Assembly: GCF_050948175.1 (NCBI RefSeq)
Contig: NW_027490486.1
Location: 62,001 to 126,000 of the forward strand
DNA length: 64,000 nucleotides
From: Xylocopa sonorina
Lineage: Eukaryota; Arthropoda; Insecta; Hymenoptera; Apidae
Reading direction: 5' to 3'
The position numbers were made by a program, and so were the translations under genes. Shown piece by piece: positions 13,821-23,017 of this stretch (position 1 is its first letter; the number at the start of each line of letters is the position of its first letter). The notes beneath the pieces were generated by a model. It saw only the letters and a program-made list of their open reading frames with translations. It ran no database searches and was not told the origin of the DNA.

Positions 13821-13824
13821 TATC
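13821..13824. repeat. Target-site duplication TATC, left of LTR copy 1
   Basis: TATC at 13821-13824 is repeated directly after the element at 15337-15340. Removing the element and one TATC restores an ordinary class B monomer (CTCATATC then TATG), so the insertion boundary is exact. Confidence 0.85.
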
Positions 13825-14140
13825 TGTGACGTCAGGCGTAGCGCCTGCCACCCATTACATACGTCAGCATCCTCGTAACCTCCAGCATCGACCCCTGGAC
13901 ACAGGCAACCTGCAATACTCGCCTGAAGTATCGGCAACCAGCAGAGTTCGCGCGCGCACGACCGCACGCACTCATTCGTACCTGCAAGGACCGCTGTCTC
14001 GCTCGCACCTACGAGCAACCCTATCGCCCTCTCATCAGGAATTCTGCCCAACAGAGAGAAGAAGCCGCAGTCCGTCGCCGCAATGGGGACTTTTCCAGTT
14101 CAGGGAATCTACGTTGCCTGAACTTACATACTATTTCTAG
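13825..14140 (+). CDS. Open frame entering LTR copy 1 from its 5' edge (C-terminal tail?)
   Basis: The frame that reads VTSGVAPAT at the LTR start stays open for about 105 codons to a TAG at 14138-14140. Copy 2 has the matching frame (VTSGVPPAT) ending at a TAG at 47130-47132, and both stops are followed directly by AATAAG. It has no start codon of its own inside the LTR. In an intact element it could be the last part of an internal ORF that runs into the 3' LTR. The first about 27 codons align with in-frame length differences, and the rest aligns poorly except for a Tyr-rich end. The product is unrecognised. In this solo LTR it has nothing upstream but satellite, so it cannot be expressed as part of a polyprotein. 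Confidence 0.4.
13827..13834 (+). promoter_or_regulatory. CRE/ATF-type octamer TGACGTCA at LTR terminus
   Basis: A perfect palindromic TGACGTCA starts at base 3 of LTR copy 1. Copy 2 has TAACGTCA at 46843-46850, which keeps the CGTCA half-site. It overlaps the sequence the integrase would bind, so conservation may reflect integration rather than transcription. Role as a factor site is inference. Confidence 0.3.
13833..13847 (+). other. Short hairpin CAGGCG-TAG-CGCCTG
   Basis: Six-base-pair perfect stem with a 3-nt loop, 8 bases inside the LTR edge. Copy 2 has the same stem at 46849-46863 with loop TAC. Stem kept and loop changed is suggestive, but with two copies it could be simple identity of the coding sequence here. 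Confidence 0.5.
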
Positions 14141-14805
14141 AATAAGTCTATAATACTCATAGATATAAGTACTCGACACGAATTGTAACACAACACAACA
14201 CACATGTAATTCTAAGTCCTTATTCTTAAGATTAGACGCTAAGATGCGCCTGGGCTATCGGCACGAGCCGCTAGCCCCACCACGAGCCGCGAGTCCCCAC
14301 TCGCTGGACCGCGCGCTCCCTACCACGAGCGCCTGCGACCGTAGCGCCTCGCGAACCGAGGAGGTCCCAGACGCGCCTCGAGAGACACATTCGAGTCCTC
14401 GGTCTCCTAGAATTAACATCGAGCTTCAATCTCAAGCCGCCTCAATGTGGGGTCTAGGCTACGCGTTGATATTTCTATTTTGCTAATTTTAACTTAGAAT
14501 AATTTCACTTTTGTACACTTTAACTTAGAATATATTTTACTTTAGTTACTAAATCCATTCTACAAGTTCTTTTACCAGTTCTACTAGTTCCTATTCCAAT
14601 AATTACTAAACCTAAACATAATATACTAGTTCTTACGTTAAAACATTATTCTTAAACTACAAATTCTACGACGTGTTTCTTCCAACAACTGGGTTGCGTT
14701 TGTTCACCTTGAAGGAGTATAGAACTCAGCTTTGCGACGTTGCGATAGAGCGGACCGCCGCTTATCCTTCTGAACATTGCCTGAAAGTACAGAAAAACTG
14801 GGTGA
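14141..14805 (+). other. LTR copy 1 central region, no convincing gene
   Basis: Holds a CA-rich tract (about 14187-14205), a GC- and CpG-rich stretch (about 14244-14400), then an AT-rich stretch (about 14480-14660) in which TTTAACTTAGAAT occurs twice about 31 bp apart (14488 and 14519). An ATAGAGCGGACCGCCGCTTAT segment at 14745-14765 corresponds to a segment present twice in LTR copy 2. An 80-codon open frame in the GC-rich part has no counterpart I can align as protein. The LTR promoter and transcription start probably lie here, but no clear TATA box was found. Confidence 0.5.
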
Positions 14806-15180
14806 ATGAAACGTGGATCCGGTTCGCGAAGAACACGACGCGCGGGTCGTAAGAATTTTATGCGTTCACTTGTTCGTGAATACCTGGGAGATACACCCCG
14901 AGTCCTCGTACCGCAGCAGCCTGTCGTCATCGTTCCGGTTCAGTCACAGTTTTCCGAAACGCCGATCAACGCCGATTCGCCTGCCTCTGCAGCCAACGTC
15001 TCTGCAATATCCACAGTCTCCGCTGAATCTACTCTGCATCCAGACCGCTGTTTCCCGTTTTGCTGGAAGTTAATCGAAGTCACCGTCAACATCAACCGAC
15101 CGATCGCTGCATCGATACCTACCAACGACCCTCGACGCACATTCTACCTGCGTATCGAGACTGAAGCCAGCGAAAGGTAA
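14806..15180 (+). CDS. Conserved LTR-encoded leader exon, copy 1 (unknown protein)
   Basis: 124 codons from ATG at 14806 (a TGA lies immediately upstream in frame, so this is the only sensible start) to a TAA that overlaps a splice donor. The product is Arg-rich at its N-terminus. Two blocks match the frame in LTR copy 2: residues 9-31, beginning RTRRAGR (16 of 23 identical), and residues 87-115, from the single Trp to DPRRTFYL (16 of 29 identical, no gaps). By my count 18 of these 32 identical residues use different codons in the two copies, which suggests selection on the protein. I recognise no domain. In a full element it would be transcribed from the 5' LTR and could be spliced to an internal ORF, or end at the TAA as a small protein. 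Confidence 0.6.
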   Translation: MKRGSGSRRTRRAGRKNFMRSLVREYLGDTPRVLVPQQPVVIVPVQSQFSETPINADSPASAANVSAISTVSAESTLHPDRCFPFCWKLIEVTVNINRPIAASIPTNDPRRTFYLRIETEASER

Positions 15181-15182
15181 GG
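15174..15182 (+). other. Candidate splice donor AAG|GTAAGG
   Basis: Exon would end at 15176, with GT at 15177-15178. The TAA of the upstream open frame (15178-15180) is formed by the donor itself. LTR copy 2 has AAG|GTAAGT at the equivalent codon and in the same phase (GT at 48291-48292). About 160 bp separate the donor from the LTR end here and about 137 bp in copy 2. No acceptor is available because the internal region is gone. Confidence 0.55.
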
Positions 15183-15336
15183 CTTTTCCATCATATCGCG
15201 AGTGTTTTTACCGCGTCGCGTAAGCCAAAAATATCGGACCCGGTCGTAACGCGTTCCCGCGGACCGAAACCTGTATAAATAGGCTCGTGTCGTGAAGCCT
15301 CCGGATAAACGAAAAATTCTTTCGCCGGACGCGACA
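15181..15336 (+). other. LTR copy 1 3' end, noncoding
   Basis: CpG-rich sequence between the donor and the LTR terminus. It contains TATAAATAG at 15274-15282, but copy 2 has no TATA there and a start site this close to the LTR end would leave almost no downstream LTR, so it is probably not the element's promoter. Confidence 0.4.
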
Positions 15337-15340
15337 TATC
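15337..15340. repeat. Target-site duplication TATC, right of LTR copy 1
   Basis: Second copy of TATC (see 13821-13824). It is followed by TATGTTTCATGATAAG, the normal continuation of a class B monomer. Confidence 0.85.
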
Positions 15341-15887
15341 TATGTTTCATGATAAGATATAATATTCATTGCGGAGTGTTATGCATTCCTCGTATACGAT
15401 TCAAATGAATGTGAATGCGATACTTTCTCGCTAGGAAATAGCGTTTGCAGATGTCTACGTATCGTAGCAGTAGCTTTCTAATTCTTCTTAAAACGCGAAA
15501 TCGCATCTCATTTCTATGTTTCATGGTAAGATATAATATTATTTGCGAAGTGTTATGTATTCCTCGTCTGCACTTCAAATGAATGTAAATGCGACACTTC
15601 CTTGCAAGGGAATAGCGTTTGCATATGTCTACGTATCGTAGCAATAGATTTCTAATGCTTCTTAAAACGCGATATCGCATCTCATTTCTATGTTTCATGA
15701 TAAGATATAATATTCACTGCGAAGTGTTATGCATTCCTCGTCTACGATTCAAATGAATGTAAATGCGACTCTTCCTTGCTAGGAAATAGCGTCTGCAGAT
15801 GTCTAGGTATCGTAGCAATAGAGTTCAAATGCTTTTTAAAACGAGATATTGCATCTCATATCTATGTTTCATGATAAGATATAATAT

Positions 15888-18110
15888 TCATTGCGGAGTG
15901 TTATGCATTCCTCGTATACGATTCAAATGAATGTGAATGCGATACTTCCTCGCTAGGAAATAGCGTTTGCAGATGTCTACGTATCGTAGCAGTAGCTTTC
16001 TAATGCTTCTTAAAACGCGATATCGCATCTCATTTCTATGTTTCATGGTAAGATATAATATGATTTGCGAAGTGTTATGTATTCCTCGCCTACACTTCAA
16101 ATGAATGTAAATGCGACACTTCCTTGCAAAGAAATAGCGTTTGGAGATGTCTACGTATCGTAGCAATAGATTCCTAATGCTTCTTAAAACGCGATATCGC
16201 ATCTCATTTCTATGTTTCATGGTAAGATATAATATGATTTGCGAAGTGTTATGTATTCCTCGTCTACACTTCAAATGAATGTAATTGCGACACTTCCTTG
16301 CTCGGAAATAGTGTCTGCAGATGTCTAGGCATCGTAGCGATAGCGTTCTAATGCTTCTTAAAACGCGATATCGCATCTCATTTCTATGTTTCATGGTAAG
16401 ATATAATATTATTTGCGAAGTGTTATGTATTCCTCGTCTGCACTTCAAATGAATGTAAATGCGACACTTCCATGCAAGGGAATAGCGTTTGCATATGTCT
16501 ACGTATCGTAGCAATAGATTTCTAATGCTTCTTAAAACGCGATATCGCATCTCATTTCTATGTTTCATGGTAAGATATAATATTATTTGCGAAGTGTTAT
16601 GTATTCCTCGTCTGCACTTCAAATGAATGTAAATGCGACACTTCCTTGCAAGGGAATAGCGTTTGCATATGTCTACGTATCGTAGCAATAGATTTCTAAT
16701 GCTTCTTAAAACGCGATATCGCATCTCATTTCTATGTTTCATGATAAGATATAATATTCACTGCGAAGTGTTATGCATTCCTCGTCTACGATTCAAATGA
16801 ATGTAAATGCGACTCTTCCTTGCTAGGAAATAGCGTCTGCAGATGTCTAGGTATCGTAGCAATAGAGTTCAAATGCTTCTTAAAACGAGATATTGCATCT
16901 CATATCTATGTTTCATGATAAGATATAATATTCATTGCGGAGTGTTATGCATTCCTCGTATACGATTCAAATGAATGTGAATGCGATACTTCCTCGCTAG
17001 GAAATAGCGTTTGCAGATGTCTACGTATCGTAGCAGTAGCTTTCTAATGCTTCTTAAAACGCGATATCGCATCTCATTTCTATGTTTCATGGTAAGATAT
17101 AATATGATTTGCGAAGTGTTATGTATTCCTCGCCTACACTTCAAATGAATGTAAATGCGACACTTCCTTGCAAAGAAATAGCGTTTGGAGATGTCTACGT
17201 ATCGTAGCAATAGATTCCTAATGCTTCTTAAAACGCGATATCGCATCTCATTTCTATGTTTCATGGTAAGATATAATATGATTTGCGAAGTGTTATGTAT
17301 TCCTCGTCTACACTTCAAATGAATGTAATTGCGACACTTCCTTGCTCGGAAATAGTGTCTGCAGATGTCTAGGCATCGTAGCGATAGCGTTCTAATGCTT
17401 CTTAAAACGCGATATCGCATCTCATTTCTATGTTTCATGGTAAGATATAATATTATTTGCGAAGTGTTATGTATTCCTCGTCTGCACTTCAAATGAATGT
17501 AAATGCGACACTTCCATGCAAGGGAATAGCGTTTGCATATGTCTACGTATCGTAGCAATAGATTTCTAATGCTTCTTAAAACGCGATATCGCATCTCATT
17601 TCTATGTTTCATGGTAAGATATAATATTATTTGCGAAGTGTTATGTATTCCTCGTCTGCACTTCAAATGAATGTAAATGCGACACTTCCATGCAAGGGAA
17701 TAGCGTTTGCATATGTCTACGTATCGTAGCAATAGATTTCTAATGCTTCTTAAAACGCGATATCGCATCTCATTTCTATGTTTCATGGTAAGATATAATA
17801 TGATTTGCGAAGTGTCATGTATTCCTCGTCTACACTTCAAATGAATGTAAATGCGACACTTCCTTGCAAGGAAATAGCGTCTGCAGATGTCTACGTATCG
17901 TAGCAACAGAGTTCTTATGATTCTTAAAACGCGATATCGCATCTCATTTCTATGTTTCATGATAAGATATAATATTCACTGCGAAGTGTTATGCATTCCT
18001 CGTCTACGATTCAAATGAATGTAAATGCGACTCTTCCTTGCTAGGAAATAGCGTCTGCAGATGTCTAGGTATCGTAGCAATAGAGTTCAAATGCTTCTTA
18101 AAACGAGATA
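15888..18110. repeat. Local near-identical repeat of several monomers (1044-bp offset, with an extra copy)
   Basis: The run of monomers in about 15888-16742 recurs in about 16932-17786, offset 1044 bp (6 monomers), carrying the same TTGGAGATG, CTAGGCATCG and CATGCAAGGGAATAG variants. The second copy is followed by one extra CATGCAAGGG monomer and another variant before class B sequence returns near 17970. Both copies are entered from class B sequence with the same GACTCTTCC variant to their right. Limits are approximate. Confidence 0.75.
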
Positions 18111-18474
18111 TTGCATCTCATATCTATGTTTCATGATAAGATATAATATTCATTGCGGAGTGTTATGCATTCCTCGTATACGATTCAAATGAATGTGAAT
18201 GCGATACTTCCTCGCTAGGAAATAGCGTTTGCAGATGTCTACGTATCGTAGCAGTAGCTTTCTAATGCTTCTTAAAACGCGATATCGCATCTCATTTCTA
18301 TGTTTCATGGTAAGATATAATATGATTTGCGAAGTGTTATGTATTCCTCGTCTACACTTCGAATGAATGTAAATGCGACACTTCCTTGCAAGGGAATAGT
18401 GTTTGCATATGTCTACGTATCGTAGCAATAGATTTCTAATGCTTCTTAAAACGCGATATCGCATCTCATTTCTA

Positions 18475-20400
18475 TGTTTCATGATAAGATATAATATTCA
18501 CTGCGAAGTGTTATGCATTCCTCGTCTGCGATTCAAATGAATGTAAATGCGACTCTTCCTTGCTAGGAAATAGCGTCTGCAGATGTCTAGGTATCGTAGC
18601 AATAGAGTTCAAATGCTTCTTAAAACGAGATATTGCATCTCATATCTATGTTTCATGATAGGATATAATATTCATTGCGAAGTGTTATGCATTCCTCGTC
18701 TACGATTCAAATGAATGTAAATGCGACACTTCCTTGCAAGGAAATAGCGTTTACAGATGTCTACCTATCGTAGCAATAGAGTTCTAATGCTTCTTAAAAC
18801 GCGATATCGCATCTCATTTCTATGTTTCATGGTAAGATATAATATGATTTGCGAAGTGTTATGTATTCCTCGTCTACACTTCAAATGAATGTAAATGCGA
18901 CACTTCCCTGCAAAGAAATGGCGTTTGGAGATGTCTACGTATCGTAGCAATAGATTCCTAATGCTTCTTAAAACGCGATATCGCATCTCATTTCTATGTT
19001 TCATGGTAAGATATAATATGATTTGCGAAGTGATATGTATTCCTCGTCTACACTTCAAATGAATGTAATTGCGACACTTCCTTGCTCGGAAATAGTGTCT
19101 GCAGATGTCTAGGCATCGTAGCGATAGCGTTCTAATGCTTCTTAAAACGCGATATCGCATCTCATTTCTATGTTTCATGGTAAGATATAATATGATTTGC
19201 GAATTGCTATGTATTCCTTGTCTGCACTTCAAATGAATGTAAATGCGACACTTCCTTGCAAGGAAATAGCGTTTACAGATGTCTACCTATCGTAGCAATA
19301 GAGTTCTAATGCTTCTTAAAACGCGATATCGCATCTCAATTCTATTTTTCATGGTAAGATATAATATGATTTGCGAAGTGTTATGCATTCCTCGTCTACA
19401 CTTCAAATGAATGTAAATGCGAAACTTCCTTGCAAGGAAATAGCGTTTGCAGATGTCTACGTATCGTAGCAATAGATTTCTAATGCTTCTTAAAACGCGA
19501 TATCGCATCTCATTTCTATGTTTCATTGTAAGATATAATATGATTTGCGAAGTGTTATGTATTCCTCGTCTACACTTCAAATGAATGTGAATGCGATACT
19601 TCCTCGCTAGGAAATAGCGTTTGCAGATGTCTACGTATCGTAGCATTAGCTTTCTAATGCTTCTTAAAACCCGATATCGCATCTCATTTCTATCTTTCAT
19701 GGTAAGATATAACATGATTTGTGAAGTGTCATGTATTTCTCGTCTACACATCAAATGAATGTAAATGCGACACTTCCTTGCTAGGAAATAGCGTCTGCAG
19801 ATGTCTAGGTATCGTAGCAATAGAGTTCAAATGCTGCTTAAAACGAGATATTGCATCTCATATCTATGTTTCATGATAAGATATAATATCATTGCGAAGT
19901 GTTATGCATTCCTCGTCTACGATTCAAGTGAATGCAAATGCGAAACTTCCTTGCAAGGAAATAGCCTTTGCAGATGTCTACGTATCGAAGCAATAGCTTT
20001 CTAAAGCTTCTTAAAGCGCGATATCGCATCTCATTTCTATGTTTCATGGTAAGATATAATATGATTTGCGAAGTGTTATGTATTCCTCGTCTACACTTCA
20101 AATGAATGTAATTGCGACACTTCCTTGATAGGAAATAGTGTCTGCAGATGTCTAGGTTTCGTAGCAATAGAGTTCTTATGATCCTTAAAACGCGATATCG
20201 CATCGCATTTCTATGTTTCATGGTAAGATATGATATGATTTGCGAAGTGTTATGTATTCCTCCTCTACACTTCAAATGAATGTAAATGCGACACTTCCTT
20301 GCTAGGAAATAGCGTTTGTAGATGTCTACGTATCGAAGCAATAGAGTTCAAATGCTTCTTAAAACGGGATATTGCATCTCATATCTATGTTTCATGATAA
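18475..20400. repeat. 12-monomer higher-order unit, left copy
   Basis: Matches 20562-22490 at an offset of 2087 bp, which is 12 x 174 minus 1. The missing base is explained by a 1-bp deletion (AATATCATTGCG instead of AATATTCATTGCG) present in both copies, near 19887 and 21974. Private variants shared include ATCTTTCATGG, GAAACTTCC and AGCCTTTGCAG. Limits are approximate. Confidence 0.85.
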
Positions 20401-20561
20401 GATATAATATTCACTGCGAAGTGTTATGCATTCCTCGTCTACGAGTCAAATGAATGTAAATGCGACACTTCCTTGCAAGGAAATAGCGTTTGCAGATGTC
20501 TAGGCATCGTAGCAATAGAGTTCAAATGCTTCTTAAAACGAGATATTGCATCTCATATCTA

Positions 20562-22490
20562 TGTTTCATGATAAGATATAATATTCACTGCGAAGTGTTA
20601 TGCATTCCTCGTCTGCGATTCAAATGAATGTAAATGCGACTCTTCCTTGCTAGGAAATAGCGTCTGCAGATGTCTAGGTATCGTAGCAATAGAGTTCAAA
20701 TGCTTCTTAAAACGAGATATTGCATCTCATATCTATGTTTCATGATAGGATATAATATTCATTGCGAAGTGTTATGCATTCCTCGTCTACGATTCAAATG
20801 AATGTAAATGCGACACTTCCTTGCAAGGAAATAGCGTTTACAGATGTCTACCTATCGTAGCAATAGAGTTCTAATGCTTCTTAAAACGCGATATCGCATC
20901 TCATTTCTATGTTTCATGGTAAGATATAATATGATTTGCGAAGTGTTATGTATTCCTCGTCTACACTTCAAATGAATGTAAATGCGACACTTCCTTGCAA
21001 AGAAATAGCGTTTGGAGATGTCTACGTATCGTAGCAATAGATTCCTAATGCTTCTTAAAACGCGATATCGCATCTCATTTCTATGTTTCATGGTAAGATA
21101 TAATATGATTTGCGAAGTGATATGTATTCCTCGTCTACACTTCAAATGAATGTAATTGCGACACTTCCTTGCTCGGAAATAGTGTCTGCAGATGTCTAGG
21201 CATCGTAGCGATAGCGTTCTAATGCTTCTTAAAACGCGATATCGCATCTCATTTCTATGTTTCATGGTAAGATAAAATATGATTTGCGAATTGCTATGTA
21301 TTCCTTGTCTGCACTTCAAATGAATGTAAATGCGACACTTCCTTGCAAGGAAATAGCGTTTACAGATGTCTACCTATCGTAGCAATAGAGTTCTAATGCT
21401 TCTTAAAACGCGATATCGCATCTCAATTCTATGTTTCATGGTAAGATATAATATGATTTGCGAAGTGTTATGCATTCCTCGTCTACACTTCAAATGAATG
21501 TAAATGCGAAACTTCCTTGCAAGGAAATAGCGTTTGCAGATGTCTACGTATCGTAGCAATAGATTTCTAATGCTTCTTAAAACGCGATATCGCATCTCAT
21601 TTCTATGTTTCATGGTAAGATATAATATGATTTGCGAAGTGTTATGTATTCCTCGTCTACACTTCAAATGAATGTGAATGCGATACTTCCTCGCTAGGAA
21701 ATAGCGTTTGCAGATGTCTACGTATCGTAGCATTAGCTTTCTAATGCTTCTTAAAACCCGATATCGCATCTCATTTCTATCTTTCATGGTAAGATATAAC
21801 ATGATTTGCGAAGTGTCATGTATTTCTCGTCTACACATCAAATGAATGTAAATGCGACACTTCCTTGCTAGGAAATAGCGTCTGCAGATGTCTAGGTATC
21901 GTAGCAATAGAGTTCAAATGCTGCTTAAAACGAGATATTGCATCTCATATCTATGTTTCATGATAAGATATAATATCATTGCGAAGTGTTATGCATTCCT
22001 CGTCTACGATTCAAGTGAATGCAAATGCGAAACTTCCTTGCAAGGAAATAGCCTTTGCAGATGTCTACGTATCGAAGCAATAGCTTTCTAAAGCTTCTTA
22101 AAGCGCGATATCGCATCTCATTTCTATGTTTCATGGTAAGATATAATATGATTTGCGAAGTGTTATGTATTCCTCGTCTACACTTCAAATGAATGTAATT
22201 GCGACACTTCCTTGATAGGAAATAGTGTCTGCAGATGTCCAGGTTTCGTAGCAATAGAGTTCTTATGATCCTTAAAACGCGATATCGCATCGCATTTCTA
22301 TGTTTCATGGTAAGATATGATATGATTTGCGAAGTGTTATGTATTCCTCGTCTACACTTCAAATGAATGTAAATGCGACACTTCCTTGCTAGGAAATAGC
22401 GTTTGTAGATGTCTACGTATCGAAGCAATAGAGTTCAAATGCTTCTTAAAACGAGATATTGCATCTCATATCTATGTTTCATGATAAGAT
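20562..22490. repeat. 12-monomer higher-order unit, right copy
   Basis: Second copy of 18475-20400, with few substitutions. Its last three monomers (about 21976-22496) are repeated once more at 22497-23017 at an offset of 521 bp (3 x 174 minus 1, again because the unit carries the 1-bp deletion). Confidence 0.85.
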
Positions 22491-23017
22491 ATAATATCAT
22501 TGCGAAGTGTTATGCATTCCTCGTCTACGATTCAAGTGAATGCAAATGCGAAACTTCCTTGCAAGGAAATAGCCTTTGCAGATGTCTACGTATCGAAGCA
22601 ATAGCTTTCTAAAGCTTCTTAAAGCGCGATATCGCATCTCATTTCTATGTTTCATGGTAAGATATAATATGATTTGCGAAGTGTTATGTATTCCTCGTCT
22701 ACACTTCAAATGAATGTAATTGCGACACTTCCTTGATAGGAAATAGTGTCTGCAGATGTCCAGGTTTCGTAGCAATAGAGTTCTTATGATCCTTAAAACG
22801 CGATATCGCATCGCATTTCTATGTTTCTTGGTAAGATATGATATGATTTGCGAAGTGTTATGTATTCCTCGTCTACACTTCAAATGAATGTAAATGCGAC
22901 ACTTCCTTGCTAGGAAATAGCGTTTGTAGATGTCTACGTATCGAAGCAATAGAGTTCAAATGCTTCTTAAAACGGGATATTGCATCTCATATCTATGTTT
23001 CATGATAAGATATAATA
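21976..23017. repeat. 3-monomer (521-bp) tandem unit
   Basis: Two adjacent copies, 21976-22496 and 22497-23017, share the ATATCATT deletion, GAAACTTCC, AGCCTTTGCAG, TAAAGCGCG and CAGGTTTCG variants. A related copy is at 19889-20409. This is a small higher-order repeat nested inside the 12-monomer duplication. Confidence 0.8.
22453..22467. other. Class B inverted repeat GAGAT-ATTGC-ATCTC (example)
   Basis: In class B monomers the GCGATATCGC palindrome is lost, but the changed 5' arm GAGAT pairs with ATCTC five bases further on. This example shows the 5-bp stem and 5-nt loop. It recurs in most class B monomers. Confidence 0.75.

Larger units (their letters stand above)
1533..13824. repeat. Satellite array block 1, 174-bp monomer (about 70 copies)
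   Basis: Head-to-tail tandem repeat. Landmarks such as GAATGTAAATGCGACAC recur every 174 bp (for example 15 monomers separate positions 2404 and 5014). All copies have the same orientation. Two interleaved monomer classes are seen. Class A has GCGATATCGC, CATTTC, TGGTAAG and TGATTTGCG. Class B has GAGATATTGC, CATATC, TGATAAG and TTCATTGCG. Hybrids switch class near the CATG that follows TTT. There is no gene here. Short minus-strand open frames come from the monomer's open frame and end at the two TGA codons that class B introduces. Confidence 0.97.
13825..15336 (+). mobile_element. Solo LTR, copy 1 (1512 bp, TGT...ACA)
   Basis: A non-satellite island inserted into one class B monomer, flanked by TATC duplications. 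Ends are TGTGACGTCAGG and GGACGCGACA, which are imperfect inverted repeats of each other, as expected for sites cut by a retroviral-type integrase. It is homologous to 46841-48428 over its whole length: shared start, shared 15-bp hairpin, CA-rich tract, CCCCACCACGAG/GAGGAGGTC GC-rich stretch, TAACTTAGAA motif, and a conserved open frame ending in a splice donor. There is no RT, integrase or second LTR, so it reads as a solo LTR. Orientation is taken from the conserved open frames. An alternative is a cut-and-paste element with 4-bp duplications and TGT termini (Ginger-like), but open frames truncated at both element ends fit an LTR better. Confidence 0.8.

Noticed and set aside
13811..13824. 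Start of the 5'-edge LTR frame inside satellite (and 46743-46840 for copy 2)
   Set aside because: The upstream codons are satellite sequence that happens to be open. They differ between the two insertions and are not part of the element.
14244..14486. 80-codon frame in the GC-rich part of LTR copy 1, and 104-108-codon frames at 47153-47538 in copy 2
   Set aside because: No protein-level match between the two copies. Overlapping open frames on both strands are explained by high GC content.
15274..15282. TATAAATAG as the LTR promoter
   Set aside because: Absent from the equivalent place in LTR copy 2, downstream of the conserved exon, and only 54 bp from the LTR end.
19801..22612. Plus-strand 67-codon frames recurring in the satellite (also near 42416, 51661, 53574 and 55139)
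   Set aside because: They arise where particular monomer variants or 1-bp deletions leave a plus frame open. They are copied with the monomers and cross the class A/B boundary.
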